This document shows positions 8,598 through 17,574 of a DNA stretch of 48,327 nt, in pieces. The notes beneath the pieces are model-generated. The model saw only the letters and a list, made by a program, of their open reading frames with translations. It did not search any database and was not told the origin of the DNA. Numbering within the stretch: the stretch's first letter is position 1; every line of letters starts with the position of its first letter. Where the stretch lies: contig UQBJ01000015.1 in assembly GCA_900539255.1 (NCBI GenBank), positions 1 to 48,327 of the forward strand, given 5' to 3'. The translations under genes and the position numbers were made by a program. The DNA comes from an uncultured Campylobacter sp. Lineage in GTDB: Bacteria > Campylobacterota > Campylobacteria > Campylobacterales > Campylobacteraceae.

Positions 8598-9817
8598 AAA
8601 TCACCTTTATCATCGCAACACTTGGTAGCGGCGGGGCTGAACGAGTTTTGGTAACTCTTGCAAACGAACTTTGCAAAAAGCATCAAATAAAAATCATCAA
8701 ATTCCACAAAGAAGATTCCTTTTACAAACTCGATGAAAAGGTGCTTGTAGAAAGTTTAACAGAGTTTAAATTTACAAATTTATATCACAAAATCGCCAGC
8801 CGAATAAAGAAATTTTTTGCCCTTAAAAAAGCGATGAAAGCAAACAAAAGCGACATTTTCATCTCTTTTTTAGACAGCACAAATATAGCCTGCATAGTGG
8901 CAAATTTTGGCTCAAAAACCCCGCTCATCATCAGCGAACACAGCACGCAAAGCTATTTAAAATCAAAAATTTGGCGCGCATTAAGGCGCGTTTTTTACCC
9001 TTACTGTGCGGCTTTAACGGTGCTTAGTCAAAATGATAAAAGCTATTATGAAAAATTTGTTAAAAATGTCAAAGTGCTTTTCAACCCTTGTCATTTCACG
9101 CCGCAAACAAATTTACAAAAAGAAAATGTCGTGCTTTTTGTAGGGCGGCTTGATGAAAACAAAAACGCGGCTATGTTTTTGCGCGCAGTGGCAAATTTAA
9201 GCAAAAATTTGCAAAATGAGTATGAATTTATCATCGCAGGCGATGGAAAGCAAAGGGCAAATTTAGAAAAACTTGTGCGAAATTTAGGCATAAAGGCGAG
9301 CTTTTTAGGCAGGGTTATAGGTATTGAAACCCTGTATCAAAGGGCTAAAATCCTTTGCCTTTGCTCTTTTGTGGAGGGGCTGCCAACCGTGCTTGTGGAA
9401 AGTCTTTTTTTTGAAGTGGTGCGAGTCAGCACGGATTATGTAAATTCAGCCAAAGACTTGATACAAGATGATTTAGACGGCTTTATCGTGCCAAAAGATG
9501 ATGACAAAGCAATGAGCGAAAAACTTGCGCTTTTGATGAACGATGAGAGCTTGCGTTTAAGGCTCGCACAAAGGGCAAGCAAAAGGTGTGCGGACTTTGA
9601 CACAACAAACATTGTCAAAAAATGGCTCACTCTCATCGATGAAGTGCTTGAAAAAAAGGGTGCAAAGTTAAATTTAAATTCGAATTTAAAGCCAAATTTA
9701 AAAGCACAAAATAAAGCACAAAATTTAGGCAAAAAGGCTAAATTTCAGCCAAATTCAAGCCAAAATTCAAAGCCAAAAATTAAGCCAAATTCAAAAACTA
9801 AAAAGGCAAAGCAATGA
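8594..9817 (+). CDS. pglH: GalNAc transferase PglH, with added basic tail
   Basis: GT4-family polymerase. In C. jejuni PglH adds three alpha-1,4 GalNAc residues to the growing lipid-linked glycan. The start IIATLGSGGAERVLVTLANEL, the LIISEHSTQ segment and the EGLPTVLVESL donor-site motif match what I recall of C. jejuni PglH closely. The conserved enzyme ends near residue 357. The last 50 residues (KLNLNSNLKPNLKAQNK and onwards) are an extra Lys/Asn/Pro-rich tail absent from C. jejuni PglH as I recall it, and they coincide with a run of nine RAATTY hexamers. Cytoplasmic, at the membrane. Confidence 0.93.
   Translation: MKITFIIATLGSGGAERVLVTLANELCKKHQIKIIKFHKEDSFYKLDEKVLVESLTEFKFTNLYHKIASRIKKFFALKKAMKANKSDIFISFLDSTNIACIVANFGSKTPLIISEHSTQSYLKSKIWRALRRVFYPYCAALTVLSQNDKSYYEKFVKNVKVLFNPCHFTPQTNLQKENVVLFVGRLDENKNAAMFLRAVANLSKNLQNEYEFIIAGDGKQRANLEKLVRNLGIKASFLGRVIGIETLYQRAKILCLCSFVEGLPTVLVESLFFEVVRVSTDYVNSAKDLIQDDLDGFIVPKDDDKAMSEKLALLMNDESLRLRLAQRASKRCADFDTTNIVKKWLTLIDEVLEKKGAKLNLNSNLKPNLKAQNKAQNLGKKAKFQPNSSQNSKPKIKPNSKTKKAKQ
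9668..9798. repeat. RAATTY-dense tract encoding the PglH tail
   Basis: Nine AAATTT/AAATTC/GAATTT hexamers in about 130 bp, within coding sequence. A rough expectation for this base composition is below one. Confidence 0.75.
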
Positions 9818-10749
9818 AAAAGCCCTTTTTATCGGTGCTAATCGCTACTTACAACAGAAAAAATTTACTGCAAAGAGCCATTAAAAGCGTTCAAAATCAA
9901 AATTTTGATGATTATGAACTTATCATCAGCGATGATGGCTCAGATGATGGCACGGCTGAGTTTTGCAAGGATTTATGCCAAAAAGATAAACGCATTTTTT
10001 ACACCAAAAACACGAGCTACAAAAATGGTCCAAATGGCAACAAAAACAACGCCCTTGACAATGCCAAAGGCGAATTTATAATGTTTTTAGATGATGATGA
10101 TGAGCTTTTAGAAAATGCCATCAACACCCTTGTGGCAAAGAGTAAGCAGGGCTATGCGCACATTTTTGGAAACTGCCTTATCGCTCAAAATGGCGTGCTT
10201 ACAAGTGAATTTAGCGGCAAGGGCTTAAACGAAAGCAAGGAAGTAAGCAAAAAAGACTTTTTGCTTGGGGCGTTTTATGGGGAATTTTTAAGCATTTTCA
10301 AACGCTCTTTGCTTGAAAACAAGCGTTTTGATGACGCACTTTGGGGCAATGAAGCTGTTTTGTGGGTGAATTTATACGCCCAAAATTCCTTTTATATCCA
10401 CACGCCTTTAAGGATTTATCATCAAAACACCGCTCATAGCGTTACAAAAAGTGCTAGTGAGAATGCAAGTCGCGTGTATTTGGGCTATTTAGCACTTGCG
10501 CACCTGCTTGAAGCTGAATTTACCGCCACAAAAGATGAGGATTATAAAAAACAAATCGCAATTTATTACAAAATGGCTGCTTATTACGCAAAACTTGCTA
10601 AAATGTATAAAAAAATGTTAGAATGTCTAGCAAAAAGTTTAAGCACCAAGCTCACAAAAGAGGCTTTAATGCTGCTTTGCGTGTGTTTTGTGCCAGCCAA
10701 AGTGCTGAAAATGCTGACTTGTTTAAGGATAAAACTATGCAAAAGCTAG
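9814..10749 (+). CDS. pglI: Glucosyltransferase PglI (GT2)
   Basis: Adds the branching glucose to the N-glycan in C. jejuni. The GT2 fold starts LSVLIATYNRKNLLQRAIKSV, with ISDDGSDDGT in the nucleotide-binding part and FLDDDDELL (DxD metal-binding motif, about residues 91-99). The 311-residue length is close to that of C. jejuni PglI. It overlaps pglH by 4 bp and pglJ by 13 bp. Its position between pglH and pglJ matches the C. jejuni order, so the glycan here probably also carries a branch. Confidence 0.92.
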   Translation: MKKPFLSVLIATYNRKNLLQRAIKSVQNQNFDDYELIISDDGSDDGTAEFCKDLCQKDKRIFYTKNTSYKNGPNGNKNNALDNAKGEFIMFLDDDDELLENAINTLVAKSKQGYAHIFGNCLIAQNGVLTSEFSGKGLNESKEVSKKDFLLGAFYGEFLSIFKRSLLENKRFDDALWGNEAVLWVNLYAQNSFYIHTPLRIYHQNTAHSVTKSASENASRVYLGYLALAHLLEAEFTATKDEDYKKQIAIYYKMAAYYAKLAKMYKKMLECLAKSLSTKLTKEALMLLCVCFVPAKVLKMLTCLRIKLCKS

Positions 10750-11837
10750 GAATTTTCATTTATTCTATGGGAAGTGGTGGTGCTGAGCGCGTTGTCGCCA
10801 CGCTTTTGCCGACTTTAATGCTGCGCTATGAGGTGCATTTGATTTTGATGAACGAAGCCTGTGCTTATGAACTGCCAGATGGGCTAAATTTGCACTATTT
10901 AGAGCATTCAAAGCCGAGCGAAAAGCCTTTTTTAAAGCTCTTTAAACTGCCTTTTTTAGCCCTGCGCTATAAAAAACTCTGTCAAAATTTAGGCATTGAC
11001 AAGCAATTTGTGCTTTTAAACCGCCCAAATTATATAGCACTCATCGCCCGTCTTTTTGGGCTAAAAACCCCGCTCATCATCAACGAATGCACCACACCAA
11101 GCATAATGTATGCCAAAAACAACGCCACTTGCCTTGTCAATAAACTTTTAATCCGCTTTTTGTATCCAAAGGCGGATTTGATTTTAGCCAACTCCAAAGG
11201 CAATGCTGATGATTTAATCCAAAATTTCAACATAAAGCCAAGCCTTGTGCGCGTGCTTTACAACGCTGTGGATTTGGATAAAATCAAAGAACTTTGCAAA
11301 GAAAACATTGAAATGGAGGGCAAATTTATCCTTAATGTCGGCAGGCTCGATAGAGGCAAAAACCACGCCCTTTTAATCAAAGCCTTTTCAAGGCTTGACA
11401 GCGACATAAAACTTGTGATTTTAGGCGAAGGACCCTTACAGGCTGAGCTTTTAAATCTCATCTCACTTTTAAATTTACAAGAAAGAGTGATTTTGCTGGG
11501 CTTTGATGCAAATCCTTACAAATATATGAGCAAATGCAAGTTTTTCGTGTGCGCAAGCAGCTATGAGGGCTTTTCAAATGTGCTGATTGAAGCGCTTGTT
11601 TGCGAGTGTGCGGTGCTTTGTACGGAGCATAAAAGCGGAGCAAAAGAGCTTTTTGGAGACGATGAATACGGGCTTTTAGTGGCTGTAAATGATGAAGACG
11701 CTTTGTTTGAGGGCTTGCAAACTATGTGCGAGGACAAGCATTTAAGGCAAGAGTATGAAAAAAAGGCAAACAAAAGGGCAAAGGACTTTGACAAAACCAA
11801 AATAGCCCGCGAACTTTTTGAAATACTTGGAGAGTAA
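10737..11837 (+). CDS. pglJ: GalNAc transferase PglJ (GT4)
   Basis: In C. jejuni PglJ adds the second GalNAc after PglA. The sequence begins MQKLGIFIYSMGSGGAERVV, the GT4 glycine-rich start, and has the donor-site motif EGFSNVLIEAL near residue 280. I chose the ATG at 10737, preceded by AAGGAT; the reading frame stays open upstream but that part lies inside pglI. The 366-residue length is typical. The stop is one base before the pglB ATG. Confidence 0.92.
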   Translation: MQKLGIFIYSMGSGGAERVVATLLPTLMLRYEVHLILMNEACAYELPDGLNLHYLEHSKPSEKPFLKLFKLPFLALRYKKLCQNLGIDKQFVLLNRPNYIALIARLFGLKTPLIINECTTPSIMYAKNNATCLVNKLLIRFLYPKADLILANSKGNADDLIQNFNIKPSLVRVLYNAVDLDKIKELCKENIEMEGKFILNVGRLDRGKNHALLIKAFSRLDSDIKLVILGEGPLQAELLNLISLLNLQERVILLGFDANPYKYMSKCKFFVCASSYEGFSNVLIEALVCECAVLCTEHKSGAKELFGDDEYGLLVAVNDEDALFEGLQTMCEDKHLRQEYEKKANKRAKDFDKTKIARELFEILGE

Positions 11838-11838
11838 A

Positions 11839-14358
11839 ATGGCGCAAAATTCAGCTTTAAATTCCACAAATTCAATGAATTCGCAAAAAAACGCTTCAAA
11901 TTCAAGCCAAAATTCACAAGCAAGTTTGAATTCAAAACAAAATTCGCAAGAAAATTCAAGCCAAAATTCCAAAAACGCCCAAAATTCAGCCACTTCGCAA
12001 AAAAATTCAGCCCTAAATTTAAAAAACTATTTTAGCTTTCACAAACTTAAAAGCAAGCTCAAAGAGCATTTTGCTCGCTATGATAGCTTTTATTTGTTTC
12101 TTGTTTTAGCTTATGCTTTTAGCGTTTTGTGCCGTTTATACTGGGTTTGGTGGGCGAGTGATTTTGACTCTTTTAAATTTAACGATAGCCTGATGATAAT
12201 CTCAAATGACGGCTATGTCTTTGCTGAGGGCGCAAGGGATAAAATCGCAGGCTTTCATCAGCCAAATGACTTATCCTTTATCGACAGCCCGCTGGCGATT
12301 TTAACCTATTTTGTGTATAAACTCACGCCTTTTAGCTTTGAGAGTATTATTTTGTATATGAGCGTGTTTTTAAGCTCACTCATAGTCGTGCCTGTGCTTT
12401 TAATCGCGCGAATTTATGGGAATTTAAAGGCTGGTTTTGTCGCTGCCTTGCTCGCAAGTGTGGCAAATTCATACTACAATCGCACGATGGCAGGATATTT
12501 TGACACCGATATGCTTGTCATTTCCTTGCCTATGCTTTTAATTTATTGTATGTTGCGCTTTATCATCAAAAAAGACGCCCTTTCTTTGATAGCTATGCCC
12601 CTTATAATGATATTTTACCTTTGGTATTATCCATCAAGCTATACGCTAAATTGCGCTTTAATCGCCCTTTTCGTGCTTTATGCCCTTGTTTTTCATCGCA
12701 GGGAAACGATTTTTTATTTTGCAGGCGTGCTGATGATGATAACGCTTTCAAACGAGGCTTGGTATTATGAAAGTGCGCTTATTACCTTGCTTTTCGCGCT
12801 TTGGGGCTTTAAAAATGAGTGGTTTAAACTTAAATTCATCATTGTTATTTTCGTTTTTGCCTTTGTTTTTGTGGCTTTAAGTGGCGGATTTAACGCGATT
12901 TGGTATCAGCTTTCTTTTTATATCTTTAAAAGCGATGTCCTAAATGTCGCGCAAAGTTTTGCGTATTTTAATGTCTCTCAAACCATACAAGAGGCTTCAA
13001 ACATAGGTTTATCAATGTTTATGCAAAGGATAAGTGCCAGCGAGCTTGCTTTTTTGCTCTCTTGTTTTGGGCTTGTTTTGCTTTTAAAACAACACAAAAG
13101 TTTCATTTTAGCCCTGCCTATGCTTGCGCTTGGCTTTTTAGCACTGCGCGGGGGCTTGCGTTTTACCATTTATGCCGTGCCTGTGATGGCACTTGGCTTT
13201 GGCTTTGGGCTGTTTTGGCTTGTTTCACACTTAAAAAAGCTCAACCTTGACAAAAAAAGCCTGCAAATTTACGCTTTTTTAACGCTTTTTGCCTTGCTTT
13301 TGTGTCTTGGGCTTTATTTTGCCTTGAAATTCAGCATTTTCGCCCAACTTGCCTTTGCTATGCTTTTTGCGCTTATTTTCTTTGCCTTTGCTTACCAAAA
13401 ATCGCGTTTTGCGCAAATTTTTGTGCTTTTTGCAGGGCTTTTTTTGTCGCTTGGTTATGCCTTTTTACACATTTACACTTACAAGGCTTCAAGCGTGTTT
13501 AACCACAACGAAGTGCTGATTTTAAACTCTCTTAAAGGCATCGCTGATAGGGAGGATTATGTCGTGGCGTGGTGGGATTATGGCTATCCTGTGCGGTATT
13601 ATAGTGATGTCAAAACCCTTGTTGATGGGGGCAAGCACTTGGGAAAGGATAATTTTTTTGCTTCTTTTGTTTTGAGTCAAAACGAAAGAGCGGGCGCGAA
13701 TTTAGCAAGGCTTGCGGTAGAATACACCGAAAAAAGTTTTTACGAGCGCAACGACACGCTTTTGCAAAGCGATTTGCTTAAAGCGATGATGCGAGATTAC
13801 GCGGCGGGGGAGACTTCAAATGATGCTTTGATTTTTTTAAACTCTTTAAAAAATCCAAATTTTACGCTCAAAACCCCCAAAACCCGCGACATTTTCGTGT
13901 ATATGCCCTTGCGAATGGCGATGATTTTTTCCACTGTGGCGAGCTTTTCAAAGATAGATTTAGCCACAGGCGAGATAAATTCGCCCTTTGTGTTTAGCAC
14001 GGCTATGAATTTAGGCGCGCTTGAAGATGGTTCTTATGCTTTAAGCAATGGTATGGTGCTTGCAAACGATTTTACCGCCCTTTATGTCAGCAACAGAGCG
14101 CTTAAAATCCACAGCATAACGGATTTTAACTCCATAAAAAACAAGGATTTCAAACAAACCCTTGTCGATGAAAATGGGGATTTTTTCGTTTTTTATTTTA
14201 AAGAAAATTTTGGCTTGCCCGTGCAGTTTATCATAATGGACAAAACTATGTTTGAAAGTGCTTTCGTGCAAATGTTTTTCTTTGAAAATTATGACAGAAG
14301 CCTATATGAGCTTGTTTTGAGTGAAAAAGAAGCCAAAGTATATAAGCTAAAAAAGTAA
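11839..14358 (+). CDS. pglB: Oligosaccharyltransferase PglB, enlarged
   Basis: Integral membrane enzyme that transfers the glycan en bloc to Asn in D/E-X-N-X-S/T sequons in the periplasm. Catalytic features are present: the first-loop Asp in SNDGY, NRTMAGYFDTDM, the TIxE motif in QTIQEAS, RGGLRF, and the WWDYG signature at residues 578-582. At 839 residues it is about 125 longer than C. jejuni PglB (713). Roughly 65 extra residues form an Asn/Ser/Gln-rich cytoplasmic N-terminus. About 50 more (around 475-525) look like two additional transmembrane helices before the catalytic periplasmic domain. The ATG at 11839 follows GGAGAG. Confidence 0.95.
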   Translation: MAQNSALNSTNSMNSQKNASNSSQNSQASLNSKQNSQENSSQNSKNAQNSATSQKNSALNLKNYFSFHKLKSKLKEHFARYDSFYLFLVLAYAFSVLCRLYWVWWASDFDSFKFNDSLMIISNDGYVFAEGARDKIAGFHQPNDLSFIDSPLAILTYFVYKLTPFSFESIILYMSVFLSSLIVVPVLLIARIYGNLKAGFVAALLASVANSYYNRTMAGYFDTDMLVISLPMLLIYCMLRFIIKKDALSLIAMPLIMIFYLWYYPSSYTLNCALIALFVLYALVFHRRETIFYFAGVLMMITLSNEAWYYESALITLLFALWGFKNEWFKLKFIIVIFVFAFVFVALSGGFNAIWYQLSFYIFKSDVLNVAQSFAYFNVSQTIQEASNIGLSMFMQRISASELAFLLSCFGLVLLLKQHKSFILALPMLALGFLALRGGLRFTIYAVPVMALGFGFGLFWLVSHLKKLNLDKKSLQIYAFLTLFALLLCLGLYFALKFSIFAQLAFAMLFALIFFAFAYQKSRFAQIFVLFAGLFLSLGYAFLHIYTYKASSVFNHNEVLILNSLKGIADREDYVVAWWDYGYPVRYYSDVKTLVDGGKHLGKDNFFASFVLSQNERAGANLARLAVEYTEKSFYERNDTLLQSDLLKAMMRDYAAGETSNDALIFLNSLKNPNFTLKTPKTRDIFVYMPLRMAMIFSTVASFSKIDLATGEINSPFVFSTAMNLGALEDGSYALSNGMVLANDFTALYVSNRALKIHSITDFNSIKNKDFKQTLVDENGDFFVFYFKENFGLPVQFIIMDKTMFESAFVQMFFFENYDRSLYELVLSEKEAKVYKLKK
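11846..12026. repeat. RAATTY-dense tract encoding the PglB N-terminus
   Basis: Thirteen RAATTY hexamers in about 180 bp, mostly CAAAATTCA-like units read as Gln-Asn-Ser. Not a perfect tandem repeat: spacing varies and substitutions are scattered. Confidence 0.8.
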
Positions 14359-14368
14359 GGATTAAGGC

Positions 14369-15508
14369 GTGAAAATCGGCTTTTTAAGCCACGCTGGTGC
14401 GAGCGTGTATCATTTTAGAATGCCTATTATCAGGGCTTTGCTTACACGCGGTGATGAGGTTTTTGTTATCGTGCCAAATGATGAGTATGCAAACCGCTTG
14501 CGAGAGCTGAATTTACCATTTACGCTGGTATTTTACGAGCTGCAAAGAAGCAGTGTCAATCCTTTCGTGGTTTTTAAGAATTTTTTTTCACTTTGCAAAA
14601 CGCTCAAAGGCTTAAATTTAGACTTGCTCCAAACAAACGCACACAAAAGCAACACTTTGGGGATAATCGCTGCTCAATTTGCTGGCATAAAACGCTGTGT
14701 CGCCCTTGTCGAAGGGCTTGGCAGCTTTTATATAGATGAGGATTTTAAAAGCAAAATCGTGCGTTTTAGCATAAATTCACTTTATAAAATCGCCTTTAAA
14801 TGCGCCGATAAATTCATTTGCGTAAGCCACTCAAATGCCGAATTTTTAAAGAATTTAGGCTTAAAAGAAGAAAAAATCACACTCATTTCATCAGTAGGCG
14901 TAAATTTAAAGTATTTTTGCCCGCTTAAAATCACAAGCGAACAAAGGGCGCATTTTTGCAAGCAAAATGGCATAAGAAGCGACTTGCCTATCGTTTTAAT
15001 GGTAGCTAGGGCTTTGTGGCACAAGGGCGTGCGCGAGTTTTACGAGGCTGCGAGCCTGCTAAAAGGGCGTGCGAGCTTTATCTTTGTGGGCGGTTTTGAT
15101 GAGAACAAATCCTGCGCGAGTTTGGAGTTTTTGCAAGGTGGCGCGGTGCATTATCTTGGCAAACGCGATGACATAGCCTTTTTGCTGAATTTATGCGACA
15201 TTTTCGCCCTGCCAAGCTACAAAGAGGGCTTTCCCCAAAGCGTGCTTGAAGCCAAAGCCTGCGCAAAAGCCTGCGTGGTAAGCGAGGTAGAAGGCTGTGT
15301 AGAAGCCGTGCGAAACGCCTTAGACGGACTTTATTGCAAGGTGCGCGATGGCAAGGATTTGAGCCAAAAAATCGCCCTTTTGCTTGATGATAAAGCCTTG
15401 CTTAAAAACCTTTCTCAAAACGCCTTTAAAGACGCTTTAAACTACGATGAAAACGCTATTTCCGCAAAATACTTGCAAGTTTATGACGCACTTTTCAAGG
15501 CTTTGTGA
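14369..15508 (+). CDS. pglA: GalNAc transferase PglA (GT4)
   Basis: In C. jejuni PglA adds the first GalNAc to undecaprenyl-diphosphate-bacillosamine. MKIGFLSHAGASVYHFRMPI at the start and EGFPQSVLEAKACAKACVV (about residues 287-305) are characteristic. The start is GTG at 14369, preceded by TTAAGG. It is the last pgl gene here: pglC, pglD, pglE, pglF and pglG, which follow in C. jejuni and make and load bacillosamine, are not in this window. They must lie elsewhere if the pathway is complete. Confidence 0.93.
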   Translation: MKIGFLSHAGASVYHFRMPIIRALLTRGDEVFVIVPNDEYANRLRELNLPFTLVFYELQRSSVNPFVVFKNFFSLCKTLKGLNLDLLQTNAHKSNTLGIIAAQFAGIKRCVALVEGLGSFYIDEDFKSKIVRFSINSLYKIAFKCADKFICVSHSNAEFLKNLGLKEEKITLISSVGVNLKYFCPLKITSEQRAHFCKQNGIRSDLPIVLMVARALWHKGVREFYEAASLLKGRASFIFVGGFDENKSCASLEFLQGGAVHYLGKRDDIAFLLNLCDIFALPSYKEGFPQSVLEAKACAKACVVSEVEGCVEAVRNALDGLYCKVRDGKDLSQKIALLLDDKALLKNLSQNAFKDALNYDENAISAKYLQVYDALFKAL

Positions 15509-15763
15509 ATTTGCTTAAATTTAAGCCTTAAAAAGCGTAAATTTAGCCTTTTAAAAGTAAGCAAAATTTAAAAATGCTTTAAAAATTTAAATTTGAGCGT
15601 AAATTTTTAGCCTTAAAACAAGCAAAATTCACGCTAAAAGGCTGATAAACAAGCCCTTTGCAGGATAAATTCAGTGAGTTTTTTTACATTCACAAAATTT
15701 TATTATAATACAAGATAATTTATGCGAGTGTAAGCAAAAATTTACAAAGAAAGGACAATCGCC
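15508..15763. other. Gap with RAATTY cluster and direct repeats
   Basis: A 255-bp gap at the junction between the pgl block and the kdsA block. It contains about eight RAATTY hexamers and an imperfect direct repeat (AGCGTAAATTT plus a following TTAGCC/AGCAAAATT pattern) at about 15534-15570 and 15596-15631. A promoter-like TATAAT follows. No gene is seen. Confidence 0.65.
15704..15709 (+). promoter_or_regulatory. Probable -10 box (TATAAT) for the eamA-kdsA-ribH group
   Basis: A perfect TATAAT in an AT-rich stretch (ATTTTATTATAATACAAG), 55 bases before the TTG start of the transporter gene. Confidence 0.55.
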
Positions 15764-16681
15764 TTGCTTCGTGTCATCAAACATCATTTAGGCATTTATT
15801 TTATGGTGCTTGCGTGTTTGGACTTTGCCTTTGTGGGCGCGTGCGCTAAACTTTTGAGCGAAGAGGGCTTGTCAAGCATTGAAATAATGTTCTTTCGCAA
15901 CGCTATCGGCGTGATTTTTATGCTGTATTTGCTCTCTCATCTCAAATCACACAAAGAGGGCGGACGGCTTGGGCTACTCATCTTTCGAGGCGTGGCAGGC
16001 ACGCTTTCGCTTTATCTTTTTTTCTACAATGTCTCGCACATATCGCTTGGCGGGGCGTTTGCCTTTCAAAAGGTTTCGCCCATCTTTGTAACGCTGATTG
16101 CCTTTGTGCTTTTTAAAGAAAGCATAGGATTTCGCGGTGTTTGTGGCATACTCATCGCCTTTGCGGGCGTGCTTTTCATCTCACAACCTTGGGCAAGTAT
16201 TGAAACTCACACGGGTTTTGACTTTAAAAATTCAGCACTTGGCATTTTAAGTGGCTTTTTCGCCGCCCTTGCTCTTACAAGCGTGAGACAACTACGCCAT
16301 TCTTACAATACCGAAGTTATCGCCTTTTCTTTCATCTTTATCGGTGCGCTTATGCCGCTTTGCTCGATGATAGTGGGCGAATTTTACGCTCCAAAGGGGC
16401 TTGATTTCATCATCGCGCCCTTTGTGATGCCAAGCGCAAAGGCGTGGATTTATATCGCTGTGATGGGCATTTTAGGCACGGTGTATCAAATCCATATCAC
16501 AAAGGCTTATGGCGTGGCTAAAAAAGCGGGCGTTGTGGCGGGGGTTAGCTACCTTGATGTTGTCTTTTCACTCGTTTTGGGCGTGCTTTTGGGCGATGAT
16601 TTACCGAGCATTATGGTATTTATGGGTATAATAGGCGTGGTTTTTGGCGGACTGATTTTAATCTCTAAGGACAAAAAATGA
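15764..16681 (+). CDS. DMT-superfamily (EamA) inner-membrane transporter
   Basis: A 305-residue protein of about ten hydrophobic segments with two EamA-like halves. The first half includes FFRNAIGVIFMLYLL and FRGVAGTLSLYLFF; the second includes YIAVMGILGTVYQI and AGVVAGVSYLDVVFSLVLG. Drug/metabolite transporter family; the substrate is unknown. The start is TTG at 15764 after AAAGAAAGGA, a good ribosome binding site at normal spacing. It overlaps kdsA by 4 bp. The same kind of gene precedes kdsA in C. jejuni. Confidence 0.88.
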   Translation: MLRVIKHHLGIYFMVLACLDFAFVGACAKLLSEEGLSSIEIMFFRNAIGVIFMLYLLSHLKSHKEGGRLGLLIFRGVAGTLSLYLFFYNVSHISLGGAFAFQKVSPIFVTLIAFVLFKESIGFRGVCGILIAFAGVLFISQPWASIETHTGFDFKNSALGILSGFFAALALTSVRQLRHSYNTEVIAFSFIFIGALMPLCSMIVGEFYAPKGLDFIIAPFVMPSAKAWIYIAVMGILGTVYQIHITKAYGVAKKAGVVAGVSYLDVVFSLVLGVLLGDDLPSIMVFMGIIGVVFGGLILISKDKK

Positions 16682-17499
16682 AAAAAATGATTCTCATCGC
16701 AGGACCTTGCGCCATCGAAAGCAAAGAACTTGTCTTTGAAGTAGCAAAAGAACTTGCTGAATTTAACGAAGATGAGCGCATAGAATTTTACTTTAAATCA
16801 AGTTTTGACAAGGCAAACCGCACGAGCATAGAGAGCTTTCGCGGAGTGGGACTTGAAAGGGGGCTTGAAATTTTAGCCGCCGTAAAAGATGAATTTAAGA
16901 TGAAAATTCTCACCGACATACACGAAAGCGCGCAAGCTGCGCCTGTGGCAAAGGTGGCTGATGTGTTGCAAATTCCAGCGTTTTTGTGTCGGCAAACGGA
17001 TTTGCTTGTGGCTGCTGCAAGGACAAAGGCGAAAGTAAATATCAAAAAAGGGCAGTTTTTAAGCCCAGCTGACATAAAATACAGCGTTAAAAAGGTGCTG
17101 CAAACGCGTGGAACGGACGAAGAAGGCTATGAAGTGGCGGACAAATGCGGTGTTTTCGTGGCTGAGCGCGGAGCGAGCTTTGGTTACTCAAATTTAGTCG
17201 TGGATATGAGAAGTTTAATCATAATGCGCGAATTCGCCCCTGTCATCTTTGACGCCACGCATAGCGTGCAAATGCCCGGAGCCGCAAATGGTAAAAGCGG
17301 AGGCAAAAGCGAATTCATAGAGCCGCTCGCAAGAGCTGCTGCTGCTGTGGGCGTTGATGGCTTTTTCTTTGAAACGCACACAAATCCTTGCAAGGCTTTG
17401 TGCGATGCGCAAAATCAGCTCACACCAAAAAGGCTGAAAGCTTGTGTGAAAAATTTGCTAGAAATTTCGGCTTTGCTTGAAAAAGCGAAAAATGAGTAA
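16678..17499 (+). CDS. kdsA: 3-deoxy-8-phosphooctulonate (KDO-8-P) synthase
   Basis: Condenses arabinose-5-phosphate with phosphoenolpyruvate to KDO-8-phosphate, feeding the lipooligosaccharide inner core that the waaC and lpxL products at the other end of the window use. The start MILIAGPCAIES, FKSSFDKANRTS, LTDIHE, FLCRQTDLL and FDATHSVQMPGA are all conserved family segments. The 273-residue length is normal. Translationally coupled to the transporter upstream. Confidence 0.96.
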   Translation: MKKMILIAGPCAIESKELVFEVAKELAEFNEDERIEFYFKSSFDKANRTSIESFRGVGLERGLEILAAVKDEFKMKILTDIHESAQAAPVAKVADVLQIPAFLCRQTDLLVAAARTKAKVNIKKGQFLSPADIKYSVKKVLQTRGTDEEGYEVADKCGVFVAERGASFGYSNLVVDMRSLIIMREFAPVIFDATHSVQMPGAANGKSGGKSEFIEPLARAAAAVGVDGFFFETHTNPCKALCDAQNQLTPKRLKACVKNLLEISALLEKAKNE

Positions 17500-17574
17500 A
17501 ATTTGATGAATTTTGTAAAAATTCAGCAGAATTTGAGCTAAAATTCAAGCATAAATTTAAAAAAAGGACAAAAA

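Noticed and set aside
11846..12026. PglB N-terminal Asn-X-Ser sites as self-glycosylation targets
   Set aside because: They lack Asp/Glu at -2 and the segment is predicted to be cytoplasmic.
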